Of a stretch of 64,000 nt of DNA, positions 16,359 to 23,944 are shown piece after piece. The stretch lies in NCBI RefSeq assembly GCF_049846925.1, contig NZ_JBNCMT010000009.1:62001-126000 (forward strand), written 5' to 3'. The position numbers and the translations under genes were made by a program. Every line of letters begins with the position of its first letter. Position 1 is the stretch's first letter. The notes below the pieces were generated by a model. That model was not told the origin of the DNA and ran no database searches. It saw nothing but the letters and a program-made list of their open reading frames with translations. Origin of the DNA: Brevibacillus_H sp049846925. GTDB lineage: Bacteria; Bacillota; Bacilli; Brevibacillales; Brevibacillaceae.

Positions 16359-16625
16359 TTACATCATCAATGGAAGGAAAGAGTGTTCTCCGCCGCCGAG
16401 TGGCATTACGAAGAATGTGTAGTAAGTGAATCCCACGAAAGAACAGAACATAAAACCGAAAAAGATTTTTATGTAGGTCTTTTCGGATAATTGCATGTAG
16501 CTTAGAGCTACAAATACACCAGTCAAAGCAAAGAACAATAAGGCCATTTTTGTTAAGGAGGCCCAAAGAGCCATAAGAGCGATCATTAATGTCCAAAAAC
16601 CAAGTACACGATACATGCGATCCAT
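16359..16625 (-). CDS. yqgY: DUF2626 family membrane protein (YqgY)
   Basis: 88 residues, AAGGGGGGA ahead of the ATG. It begins MDRMYRVLGFWTLMIALMAL and contains LLFFALTGVFVALSYMQLSEKTY and FVGFTYYTFF, the DUF2626 pattern; B. subtilis YqgY has the same start. Three membrane helices are likely. Function unknown. In B. subtilis it lies between yqgX and mgsR; here it is near mgsR but on the opposite strand and separated from it by a regulator gene. Confidence 0.85.
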   Translation of the reverse strand: MDRMYRVLGFWTLMIALMALWASLTKMALLFFALTGVFVALSYMQLSEKTYIKIFFGFMFCSFVGFTYYTFFVMPLGGGEHSFLPLMM

Positions 16626-16738
16626 CCGTATTCCCCCCTTTTGGCAAAAATTCCATTAGAAATATGTCCATTCCATTATAAAGGAGATGGCCATGCGTGT
16701 AAACGAGAAGCTATGACGTTTTTATGTCATTCTTGTGA

Positions 16739-17440
16739 TTACTGCAAACGAACGACAGAGTAATTACAAGACTGACAGCCTCTCATCATTGATTCTTCTT
16801 CCTGTAAATCAATCTTTCCAAAATACGCTTCAAATATTCCGGCTAAAAGAGCGTTATGCATCTTGCATACGCTTTGCGGATATCTTTTGGCAGCATCAGA
16901 AAACGTGCAGTTAAATACGCGAAAACGTATCGTGCCGTCTTCCGAAACATTGATCTCAGGATTTAATCCCTGGGCGATTATTACACGGGTAATGCTGTCA
17001 AGTGCCTTTTGAAAAGGAATGTTTGCAGGATCAAGTGAGGTTTCCACCATCGCTCTTTTCGCAGCCTCTAAACCCATCCGACGACCCATGTTAATCAGAG
17101 CAGATTCAGCTTGCTCACCTAACGACATGAGGGTTTCTATCGCGATGTCTGCTAATGTCTGATAGTCACGAGGCGGGAATTGCAAACTAACCACCTGATT
17201 TGATAAGGAGTAAAGTCTGCTAGGACGTCCACCCTTCCCACTTTTATCAGAAATAGACTGAAGCAGGTCAACATCTTCCAACTTACTTAAGTGTAGGCGT
17301 GCTACATTCGGGTGAATCGAAAAGTGATCGGCCACCTCTTGTACAGTTACTGCTTGTCGACTGGCAGCAATATACTGGTAAATTGAAAAACGGGTGGGGT
17401 CAGCAAGAGCATTCGTTAATTTCTGGGCATCGTTTTCCAT
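16739..17440 (-). CDS. Winged-helix regulator with C-terminal Cys cluster, SufR-like (COG2345)
   Basis: 233 residues from the ATG at 17440 (AAAGGGGG upstream). Residues about 5-75 form an ArsR-like winged helix (LADPTRFSIYQYIAASRQAVTVQ, HPNVARLHLSKLEDVDLL). The C-terminal half ends with four cysteines at about 178, 192, 222 and 225 (NCTFSDAAKRYPQSVCKMH and GCQSCNYSVVRLQ). This placement resembles the Fe-S-binding cysteines of SufR-type regulators, so an iron-sulfur or redox sensor is inferred. It is divergent from mgsR, separated by 233 nt of AT-rich DNA, and may regulate that promoter and its own. Confidence 0.8.
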   Translation of the reverse strand: MENDAQKLTNALADPTRFSIYQYIAASRQAVTVQEVADHFSIHPNVARLHLSKLEDVDLLQSISDKSGKGGRPSRLYSLSNQVVSLQFPPRDYQTLADIAIETLMSLGEQAESALINMGRRMGLEAAKRAMVETSLDPANIPFQKALDSITRVIIAQGLNPEINVSEDGTIRFRVFNCTFSDAAKRYPQSVCKMHNALLAGIFEAYFGKIDLQEEESMMRGCQSCNYSVVRLQ

Positions 17441-17673
17441 ACGCGTACCCCCTTTCAAACAAATATTGTCGAAATATAGTGTATCCGATTTTGGTGTGAT
17501 TGTTAAGCTTGTAACTATACATTTCACAATAATATCTTAAAGTTTAGATTTATTATATTAAATACTATTGACATAGTGTTTTCAGTGAACGTATAATTTT
17601 ATACAGAAATATTGACATTTGCTGGGGAGATTTCCTCAGTGAACATAAGAAAAAAAGGAATGGAGGGTTTGTC

Positions 17674-18045
17674 ATGGCGACTGCTACTCAAGCACAACAA
17701 ATCACATTCTATACATATCCAAGCTGTACTTCCTGCAGGAAAGCGAAGGCATGGTTAACAGAGAATGGCGTTACCTATGTTGAAAGACACCTCTTCAAAA
17801 ACCCGCCTTCAGCAAGAGAATTGCTGGATATTATAAAAATGACGCACAACGGACTGGATGAAATCTTGTCTACCCGTAGCCAAAAATTCAAGAACCTGGA
17901 TGTTGACATCGACGATATGACTGTCAAGGAATTGTTGGAGATGTTAAGTGAAGATCCACGACTTCTGAAGCGTCCGATCTTGACTGATGGAGAGAATGTT
18001 GTCATCGGCTATAATCAATCAGCGATGAAAAGTTTATTAGCCTAA
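17674..18045 (+). CDS. mgsR: Spx/MgsR-family transcription modulator
   Basis: 123 residues, GGAGGG 6 nt before the ATG. ArsC/Spx thioredoxin-like fold with FYTYPSCTSCRKAKAWL, so the redox CxxC is Cys19 and Cys22. The RPILTDG motif with the conserved Arg-Pro and an ending VIGYNQ follow. Close match to B. subtilis MgsR (YqgZ), which with RNA polymerase modulates a stress subregulon and is switched on by disulfide formation (known for B. subtilis). The divergent SufR-like gene supports a redox theme. A terminator follows. Confidence 0.92.
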   Translation: MATATQAQQITFYTYPSCTSCRKAKAWLTENGVTYVERHLFKNPPSARELLDIIKMTHNGLDEILSTRSQKFKNLDVDIDDMTVKELLEMLSEDPRLLKRPILTDGENVVIGYNQSAMKSLLA

Positions 18046-18058
18046 ATAGTTTGTGCCT

Positions 18059-18088
18059 GGGGAGTGATTTCATATCGCTCCCTTTTCA
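18059..18088 (+). terminator. Terminator after mgsR
   Basis: GGGAGTGA / TCGCTCCC stem (one G-T pair) with a 7-nt loop, then TTTTCATTTTT. Confidence 0.8.
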
Positions 18089-18143
18089 TTTTTCTTTCGT
18101 TCGGTACAATAGGGGGAGAATGAAAGAGAAAGGGGTCACTTCA

Positions 18144-18902
18144 TTGAATACGATTCGAACGGAAGTTGAAGAGGAAATAGCCTGGATTACATTTGATCGA
18201 CCGGAAGTGAGAAATGCGGTCAGCTTGGAAATGGTAGAAGAACTGACTCACCTTCTGGATCAGTACAAACAGGATGCTCAGGTAAAAGTGATTGTCTTTA
18301 CAGGGGCTAACAATGTCTTTGTTTCTGGTGGAGACCTGGACCAATTAATGAGGGCAAAAGGAAAGGAAGAGGCCTTTTTGCTACTTTCAAAGATTGGAGA
18401 GGTCCTAGAGAAAATAGACCGCTATCCCAAGCCGACGATTGCCATGATCAACGGAGCTGCCATCGGTGGAGGATGTGAGCTGGCGATCTCGTGCCATTTT
18501 CGCTTCGCTGCAGATACGGCAATCATGGGGTTTGTTCAAATCTCCATGCATATTACTACAGGCTGGGGAGGCGGGAGCCGACTTTTGGATAAACTGAATG
18601 AGACAGATGCGCTCACTCTTCTATTAACCGGGAAGCGGATCGACGCAGCGGAAGCCATGCGACTCGGATTTGTTCAGGAGGTTTATCCCAAGGAACAATT
18701 GAAGGAAGCCGTCCATTCTTTCGCCAGTCGCATTGCAGAGCAGCCTCTGGTAGGAATCGAGTCGTACATGCGACTGTTGGAATGGAAGAGATCCGGGATG
18801 AGTAAGGACGAGCGGGTCAACAGAGAAATTGAGCAATGCGCATCGCTTTGGGGCAGTGATGAGCATACGGCAGTGGTTCAACGATTCTTACATAAGCGGT
18901 AA
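18144..18902 (+). CDS. Enoyl-CoA hydratase/isomerase family protein
   Basis: 252 residues. I chose the TTG at 18144, with AAAGGGG 8 nt upstream, over an ATG at 18120 that is only one base past a G run; a TACAAT (18105-18110) just before fits a -10 box. Crotonase motifs: ITFDRPEVRNAVS, the oxyanion loop VFVSGGDLDQL, and INGAAIGGGCELAISC. In the second oxyanion region it has FVQISMHITTGWGGGSRL. The usual catalytic Glu pair cannot be confirmed, so the exact reaction (hydratase, isomerase or decarboxylase) is open. It stands alone. Confidence 0.9.
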   Translation: MNTIRTEVEEEIAWITFDRPEVRNAVSLEMVEELTHLLDQYKQDAQVKVIVFTGANNVFVSGGDLDQLMRAKGKEEAFLLLSKIGEVLEKIDRYPKPTIAMINGAAIGGGCELAISCHFRFAADTAIMGFVQISMHITTGWGGGSRLLDKLNETDALTLLLTGKRIDAAEAMRLGFVQEVYPKEQLKEAVHSFASRIAEQPLVGIESYMRLLEWKRSGMSKDERVNREIEQCASLWGSDEHTAVVQRFLHKR

Positions 18903-19107
18903 TCGGTTAGACGAAATAGATTCCCTCCCGTTTAAATCATCTATGCGTTGGAGATACTTTTCCTAGGTACTTTCTATTTTACTTCTTCGGATTCCTGGAA
19001 TTTTAGGAAATCATAAGATTCTTGCTAGAAAGAGATTCTACGAGAATAGGATAAAGCATAGAATGAACTACATTTACCTTCATAAGTACACGGGAGGGAC
19101 CTCACAT

Positions 19108-19773
19108 ATGGTAGCTTCAAGACAAGATGCATGGACAGATGATGATGATTTAGTATTGGCAGAAGTAACTTTGCGCCATATTCGCGAAGGAGGAACACAA
19201 CTGGCTGCGTTTGAAGAAGTCGGACAACGGCTGGGTAGAACAGCAGCTGCGTGTGGATTTCGCTGGAACAGTACGGTGCGCAAACGATACGAAGCGGCAA
19301 TCGCCATTGCCAAGAGTCAGCGTCAGCAAATGAAAAAATCAGGAAGATTGTCGGTAATTACTGAATTTGCCGATGATGAGGTTTTGCCAAAAAGCCCGAA
19401 ACAGTCTGCACCGGTACCAACTGCTGCCATACCAGCTCCAGTCGCAACCTTGACAACACCCCAAACACTGGTGACGGAAGAACAGCAGATCGATCAGGCC
19501 ATTCGTGTTTTGACAAAACAAAAAGATGTTGTGAAAAGAATCAAACAGTTGGAAAGAGAATTAGAACAAAAAGAAGCAGAACTAAAAGAGTTGCAGGAAG
19601 CTAACGGGAAAATGAAAAAGCAGCTCGATAGCGTACAAGGAGTCAATGATGACTATAAGGCTCTCTTGCAAATTATGGATCGTGCTCGCAAGCTTGCTTT
19701 TCTAAAAGAAGAGGAGCCATCCAAACCGGTTTTCAAGATGGATGCAAACGGGAATCTGGAGCGAGTGGAGTAA
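19108..19773 (+). CDS. ylbO: RsfA-family prespore-type transcription regulator (YlbO-like)
   Basis: 221 residues from the ATG at 19108, with GGGAGGG 8-9 nt upstream. Residues 1-60 are a Myb/SANT-like helix-turn-helix (AWTDDDDLVLAEVTLRHI, GRTAAACGFRWNSTVRKRY). A Pro/Ala linker (about 100-130) and a C-terminal coiled coil (VKRIKQLERELEQKEAELKE) follow. RsfA is a sigma-F-dependent regulator in the B. subtilis forespore, and YlbO is its paralogue next to ylbP. The neighbouring ylbP homologue here supports YlbO. It ends at a strong bidirectional terminator. Confidence 0.9.
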   Translation: MVASRQDAWTDDDDLVLAEVTLRHIREGGTQLAAFEEVGQRLGRTAAACGFRWNSTVRKRYEAAIAIAKSQRQQMKKSGRLSVITEFADDEVLPKSPKQSAPVPTAAIPAPVATLTTPQTLVTEEQQIDQAIRVLTKQKDVVKRIKQLERELEQKEAELKELQEANGKMKKQLDSVQGVNDDYKALLQIMDRARKLAFLKEEEPSKPVFKMDANGNLERVE

Positions 19774-19834
19774 AATCATCGACTAAAAGCGTAACGTCCT
19801 GTTACAACGTCGATATTAGCACGTCCTGTGCGTC

Positions 19835-19873
19835 AAAAAATCGCCAACGTCACAAGCACGCTGGCGATTTTTT
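19835..19873. terminator. Bidirectional terminator between ylbO and ylbP
   Basis: AAAAAATCGCCA-(A)-CGT / ACG-(C)-TGGCGATTTTTT with a short loop. Confidence 0.92.
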
Positions 19874-19883
19874 ACTTGTATTT

Positions 19884-19933
19884 AAGTTTGGGGCCCCGCC
19901 CGACGCCAGCGATAGCTTGTGTCGGGTGGGTAT
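19884..19933 (-). repeat. Repeat family B, short copy, next to the ylbP stop codon
   Basis: Read on the minus strand, it starts ATACCCACCCGACACAAG, ends CGTCGGGCGGGGCCCC-AAACTT, and is 50 bp long. Both ends match the 108-bp copy at 46531-46638. It lies 5 nt after the ylbP stop codon, in the same orientation relative to the gene as the other copy is to spoVE. Confidence 0.88.
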
Positions 19934-19938
19934 CGTTT

Positions 19939-20406
19939 TTACTCTTGCATACCTACACCTTCTGGCAACCATACATACGGATTCTCTCCACGGTCACGCA
20001 TAAAGTTGTACTTCACTGGAGAAAAACCCATTTTTACCCAGAAATCATCGGCACGGCAGCGAGAGTTTGTTTTGATCGGTGAGCCAAAGCTCTTCGCGTG
20101 GTTAACGAGCGCTGTTCCGACATCCTTGCCACGGAAATCAGGCAACACTTCCAGCTTCCATAGCTCGTAATAGTCTTGTGCAGGTTCGAAATAGCGATCA
20201 TACTTGCCGTCGATCTTATATAAACTCATTCGGGCAATCAAACGATCACCATCGTAAACACCATAAAAAGGTGACTCTGAATCATTTTCTACCATGTTTG
20301 CCTGTAAGTCATCTTTCATCGACAACTCTTCCAAACCAAACTCACGGAACTTCTGGAATTCCTCTAATGTCTTATAGTTGATTCGTAAGCGTTTTACTTC
20401 GTACAT
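19939..20406 (-). CDS. ylbP: GNAT N-acetyltransferase (YlbP)
   Basis: 155 residues from the ATG at 20406 (GGGGGAG 10 nt upstream). It starts MYEVKRLRINYKTLEEFQKFR and has the GNAT beta4-alpha3 motif LWKLEVLPDFRGKDVGTALVNHAKS, with acetyl-CoA-binding R/Q-x-x-G-x-G/A adapted as RGKDVGTA. The C-terminal segment is FWVKMGFSPVKYNFMRDRGENPYVW. Close in length and sequence to B. subtilis YlbP; substrate unknown. ylbO is the convergent neighbour. Confidence 0.9.
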   Translation of the reverse strand: MYEVKRLRINYKTLEEFQKFREFGLEELSMKDDLQANMVENDSESPFYGVYDGDRLIARMSLYKIDGKYDRYFEPAQDYYELWKLEVLPDFRGKDVGTALVNHAKSFGSPIKTNSRCRADDFWVKMGFSPVKYNFMRDRGENPYVWLPEGVGMQE

Positions 20407-20626
20407 ATCTGTAACACTCCCCCTCACGACAGATATAGCATCTTCGTTTCATTTCTATTATACACAAACTATGTTACAAATTCTCTACAATAACATGCAA
20501 ACTAAAGTAAATTATCACAAAAGGAATGTTTTCGCTTTCATGTGAGGATTTTGAAAATTCCTGCTAGAACAATACACGAAAGAATGGCAAAATAGATGAT
20601 AGGAATTGAAAGAAGGGAGAGTAGTC

Positions 20627-21961
20627 ATGCACAAAGTGTTGATAGCCAACCGTGGAGAGATCGCTCGTCGCATCATTCGTACCTGCAAACAGGTAGGGAT
20701 CGCGACGGTAGCGGTGCATTCGGAAGCAGATAAAGCGATGCCGTTCGTTCGAGAGGCTGACGAGTCCGTATTGATTGGTCCTCCGCCAGTTCCCCAGAGT
20801 TATTTAAACATGGAAGCAATAATCAGTGCTTGCAAATCAACAGGTGCTGATGCGATTCATCCCGGGTATGGTCTCTTGTCTGAGAATCCTGCATTTGCCC
20901 GTCGCTGTGTAGAAGAAGGAATTACCTTCATCGGTCCAACACCGGAAGTGATCTCCAAAATGGGTGACAAGGTGACTGCCCGCAGGATTATGCGTGAAGC
21001 AGGTGTACCGATTGTTCCAGGAATTGAAGCACAGATGGATACTCCTGAAGAAGCGATTCACCATGCAGGACAAATCGGGTATCCGGTTATGCTCAAAGCG
21101 AGTGCAGGCGGTGGCGGAATTGGCATGCAGGTATGCCACAGTGACGATGAACTGCGACAAGCATTTCAGTCTGCAAAGGGCAGAGCTAAAGCATACTTTG
21201 GTAACGACACCATGTTCCTGGAGAAATTCGTCCAGAATCCACACCATATTGAAGTACAGGTAATAGCCGATCATCATGGCAACTATCTGCACGCGCTGGA
21301 GAGAGAATGCTCCATCCAACGTCGCCATCAAAAAGTAATTGAAGAGAGTCCATCGCCATTTCTCGATCATGAGACGAGAGAAAAGATTTGCGAGGCCGCT
21401 CTGGAAGCTGCGAGAGCTGTTTCTTACACAGGAGTAGGCACGGTTGAATTCATCATGGACGACGCCAAAAACTTTTATTTCCTTGAAATGAATACTCGCT
21501 TGCAAGTAGAGCATCCTGTAACCGAAGAGATGACTGGTTTGGATTTGGTAGCTTTACAGCTTGAAATTGCCAAGAACCACTCGATTTCTCTAACCCAATC
21601 GGATATCACTGCCAAAAAACATGCAATCGAATTGCGTGTTTATGCCGAAGATCCGAAAACTTTCTTACCTTCACCTGGAACCATTCAGGAATACAAACCG
21701 CCGGTACTTGCTAATGTTCGTATTGATGATGCTGTTGAAGCGGGTACACAGGTTACGCCTTTTTATGATCCGATGATTGCCAAAGTAATCGTGACTGGTG
21801 AGACACGTGAACAGGCAGTTGTGCTGGCACAAAAGGCACTTGAGGATTTTGAAATAAGCGGAATCAAAACGAATATTCCGTTTTTAATGGAAGTACTTGC
21901 AGATGACGATTTCCAAAAAGGCAAATACGATACACAATTTATTCAGAAGAAACGTAGCTAA
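20627..21961 (+). CDS. yngHA: Biotin carboxylase subunit of an acyl-CoA (methylcrotonyl/propionyl-type) carboxylase
   Basis: 444 residues, AAGGGAGA 6 nt before the ATG. ATP-grasp biotin carboxylase: HKVLIANRGEIARRIIRTC, DAIHPGYGLLSENPAFA, KASAGGGGIGM and EMNTRLQVEHPVTE (catalytic region). It carboxylates biotin on the carrier encoded 13 nt downstream. First gene of a five-gene set (carboxylase alpha, biotin carrier, HMG-CoA lyase, enoyl-CoA hydratase, carboxylase beta), matching the yngH-G-F-E cluster of B. subtilis linked to leucine/isovalerate breakdown. Housekeeping AccC is possible but less likely in this context. Confidence 0.93.
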   Translation: MHKVLIANRGEIARRIIRTCKQVGIATVAVHSEADKAMPFVREADESVLIGPPPVPQSYLNMEAIISACKSTGADAIHPGYGLLSENPAFARRCVEEGITFIGPTPEVISKMGDKVTARRIMREAGVPIVPGIEAQMDTPEEAIHHAGQIGYPVMLKASAGGGGIGMQVCHSDDELRQAFQSAKGRAKAYFGNDTMFLEKFVQNPHHIEVQVIADHHGNYLHALERECSIQRRHQKVIEESPSPFLDHETREKICEAALEAARAVSYTGVGTVEFIMDDAKNFYFLEMNTRLQVEHPVTEEMTGLDLVALQLEIAKNHSISLTQSDITAKKHAIELRVYAEDPKTFLPSPGTIQEYKPPVLANVRIDDAVEAGTQVTPFYDPMIAKVIVTGETREQAVVLAQKALEDFEISGIKTNIPFLMEVLADDDFQKGKYDTQFIQKKRS

Positions 21962-21974
21962 AGGAGCGAGGAAA

Positions 21975-22187
21975 ATGAAACAAGTAATTGCAAACATGGC
22001 AGGAACCGTAATCAACCTGTTGGTTCAAGCAGGAGATCAAGTAACAGAAGGGCAAGATGTGGTGGTACTCGAATCAATGAAAATGGAAGTGCCTCTGCAA
22101 GCAGAAAGCAGCGGAACAGTAGCTGAAATCAAGGCGAATATCGGGGATTTTGTAAACGAGGGAGACGTTATTCTCGTATTGGAATAG
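21975..22187 (+). CDS. yngHB: Biotin carrier (BCCP-like) protein
   Basis: 70 residues, AAGGAG ahead of the ATG. Single biotinyl domain with ESMKMEVP; the biotinylated lysine is Lys36. Such stand-alone carriers deliver CO2 from the biotin carboxylase to the carboxyltransferase. Lies between the biotin carboxylase gene and the HMG-CoA lyase gene in the same operon. Confidence 0.93.
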   Translation: MKQVIANMAGTVINLLVQAGDQVTEGQDVVVLESMKMEVPLQAESSGTVAEIKANIGDFVNEGDVILVLE

Positions 22188-22251
22188 CCATTTCTTCTTC
22201 ATTTTTGCAAACTAACTGAGCGCTCGCTTGGTTTGAGAGAGGAGGCACCAA

Positions 22252-23151
22252 ATGGATATTCGTATCGTTGAAGTAGGTCCTCGTGATGGATTGCAGAATG
22301 AAACCAAGATCATTCCGACACAAGTAAAGATTGAATTGATCAATCGATTGGCTGATGCAGGATTACGTAATATCGAGGCAAGCTCATTTGTGAATCCCAA
22401 ATGGATCCCTCAGTTGTCCGATGCTGTAGAAGTCCTTTGCGGTATACAACAAAAGCAGGGAGTAACCTATAGCGCACTCGTTCCAAACAAAAAGGGAATG
22501 GAGCGGGTAAAAGAAACGAATCTCAAGGAGATTGCTGTCTTCATGTCAGCGAGCGAGACCCATAATCTCAAGAACATCAATAAAACCATCCAGGATACGT
22601 TCCCGGTTCTTCGAGAAGTTATAGAAGAGGCGACTGGTTCAGGTCTTCGGGTCAGAGGGTATGTGTCCACTGTATTTGGCTGTCCGTATGAAGGGGATGT
22701 GCCCGTTGAGAACACACTCCGTGTCGTTGAAGAGCTGTTTGCAATGGGAGTGTACGAGGTATCGATAGGTGACACGATTGGTGTAGCCACACCCAAACAA
22801 GTGCACGAGAAATTTGCTGAATTGGTTGATCATTTCGGGAGTGAGCGGCTGGCTGCTCATTTCCACGATACTCGAGGGACCGGGTTGGCGAATGTGGTCG
22901 CTGCCCTGGACCACGGCATTCGCATTTTTGACAGCTCCATCGGAGGTCTCGGGGGTTGTCCGTATGCTCCGGGAGCAGCAGGCAATGTGGCAACAGAAGA
23001 CCTTGTATATCTGTTGGAAGGCATGGGTTATCAGACAGGAGTTGACTTGGCCCGCTTACTCGAGGCAGGTTCGTTTATCCAGCAGCAACTTGGACGGGAA
23101 TTGCCAGCCAAAATGTTAAAAGCCCATTGTGCGGCGATTCAGGGGGAATAA
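22252..23151 (+). CDS. yngG: Hydroxymethylglutaryl-CoA lyase
   Basis: 299 residues, AGAGGAGG upstream. DmpG/HMGL TIM-barrel: VEVGPRDGLQNE near the start, ASSFVNPKWIPQL, RGYVSTVFGCPYEG, and the C-terminal GLGGCPYAPGAAGNV with the catalytic Cys. It splits HMG-CoA into acetyl-CoA and acetoacetate, the last step of leucine degradation. Operon position between biotin carrier and hydratase genes; the next start is 3 nt after its stop. Confidence 0.95.
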   Translation: MDIRIVEVGPRDGLQNETKIIPTQVKIELINRLADAGLRNIEASSFVNPKWIPQLSDAVEVLCGIQQKQGVTYSALVPNKKGMERVKETNLKEIAVFMSASETHNLKNINKTIQDTFPVLREVIEEATGSGLRVRGYVSTVFGCPYEGDVPVENTLRVVEELFAMGVYEVSIGDTIGVATPKQVHEKFAELVDHFGSERLAAHFHDTRGTGLANVVAALDHGIRIFDSSIGGLGGCPYAPGAAGNVATEDLVYLLEGMGYQTGVDLARLLEAGSFIQQQLGRELPAKMLKAHCAAIQGE

Positions 23152-23154
23152 AGA

Positions 23155-23928
23155 GTGAGTGTAAGTTTGCGTCATGTAGATCAGGTGGGAATTCTGACAA
23201 TTGAGCGTCCTGATGTGCACAATTGTTTGAATCTTGAAACACTCCGCACCATGAGAGAGCATATAGCAGCCTTGCAATTGGATAAAGAAACCCGTGTTGT
23301 CATCGTGACAGGTGCAGGGGAGAAGGCGTTTTGCGCAGGGGCAGATCTCAAGGAGCGGAGAACGATGACGGAGTCTCAGGTACAAGAGTTCATCCGCACG
23401 ATTCGTGATACCTTTACTGAGCTCGAGCGTCTGAACAAGCCAGTTATCGCTGCCATCAATGGTGCCGCATTTGGCGGAGGAACAGAATTGGCTCTGTCCT
23501 GCGACCTGCGAGTGGTAAGTGAAACAGCCTTGATGGGACTCACGGAAACTTCGCTAGGCATCATACCGGGTGCAGGTGGTACTCAACGGCTTCCCCGGAT
23601 TGTTGGGAAAGCGAAGGCTAAAGAACTGATTTTTACGGCTCGCCGAATCTCGTCTGGTGAGGCGCTTGACATTGGACTGGTCAATCGTGTTGTTCCTGCT
23701 GATCAGGTATTGACTACAGCACTGGAGTTAGCAAATGAAATTGCCCAGAATGCTCCGATTGCGTTGGCCCAAGCGAAACACGCTATCGACTTCGGGATGG
23801 AAACCGACCTGCAGACAGGGCTTGCTATTGAAAGCAATGCGTATCAAGTCATTATCCCGACCAAGGATCGTTTGGAAGGGTTGGAAGCTTTCAAGGAAAA
23901 ACGAAAACCTAAATATAGGGGAGAGTAA
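23155..23928 (+). CDS. yngF: Enoyl-CoA hydratase (methylglutaconyl-CoA hydratase-like)
   Basis: 257 residues from a GTG at 23155, 3 nt after the lyase stop, with AGGGGG in the end of the lyase gene. Crotonase motifs AFCAGADLKERR, INGAAFGGGTELALSCD and SLGIIPGAGGTQRLPR; the catalytic pair (Glu in GTEL and Glu/Gly in ETSLGIIPG) is conserved. In this context it would hydrate 3-methylglutaconyl-CoA to HMG-CoA. The paralogue at 18144 is more divergent. Confidence 0.93.
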   Translation: MSVSLRHVDQVGILTIERPDVHNCLNLETLRTMREHIAALQLDKETRVVIVTGAGEKAFCAGADLKERRTMTESQVQEFIRTIRDTFTELERLNKPVIAAINGAAFGGGTELALSCDLRVVSETALMGLTETSLGIIPGAGGTQRLPRIVGKAKAKELIFTARRISSGEALDIGLVNRVVPADQVLTTALELANEIAQNAPIALAQAKHAIDFGMETDLQTGLAIESNAYQVIIPTKDRLEGLEAFKEKRKPKYRGE

Positions 23929-23944
23929 CAGATAGGAGGCAAAC

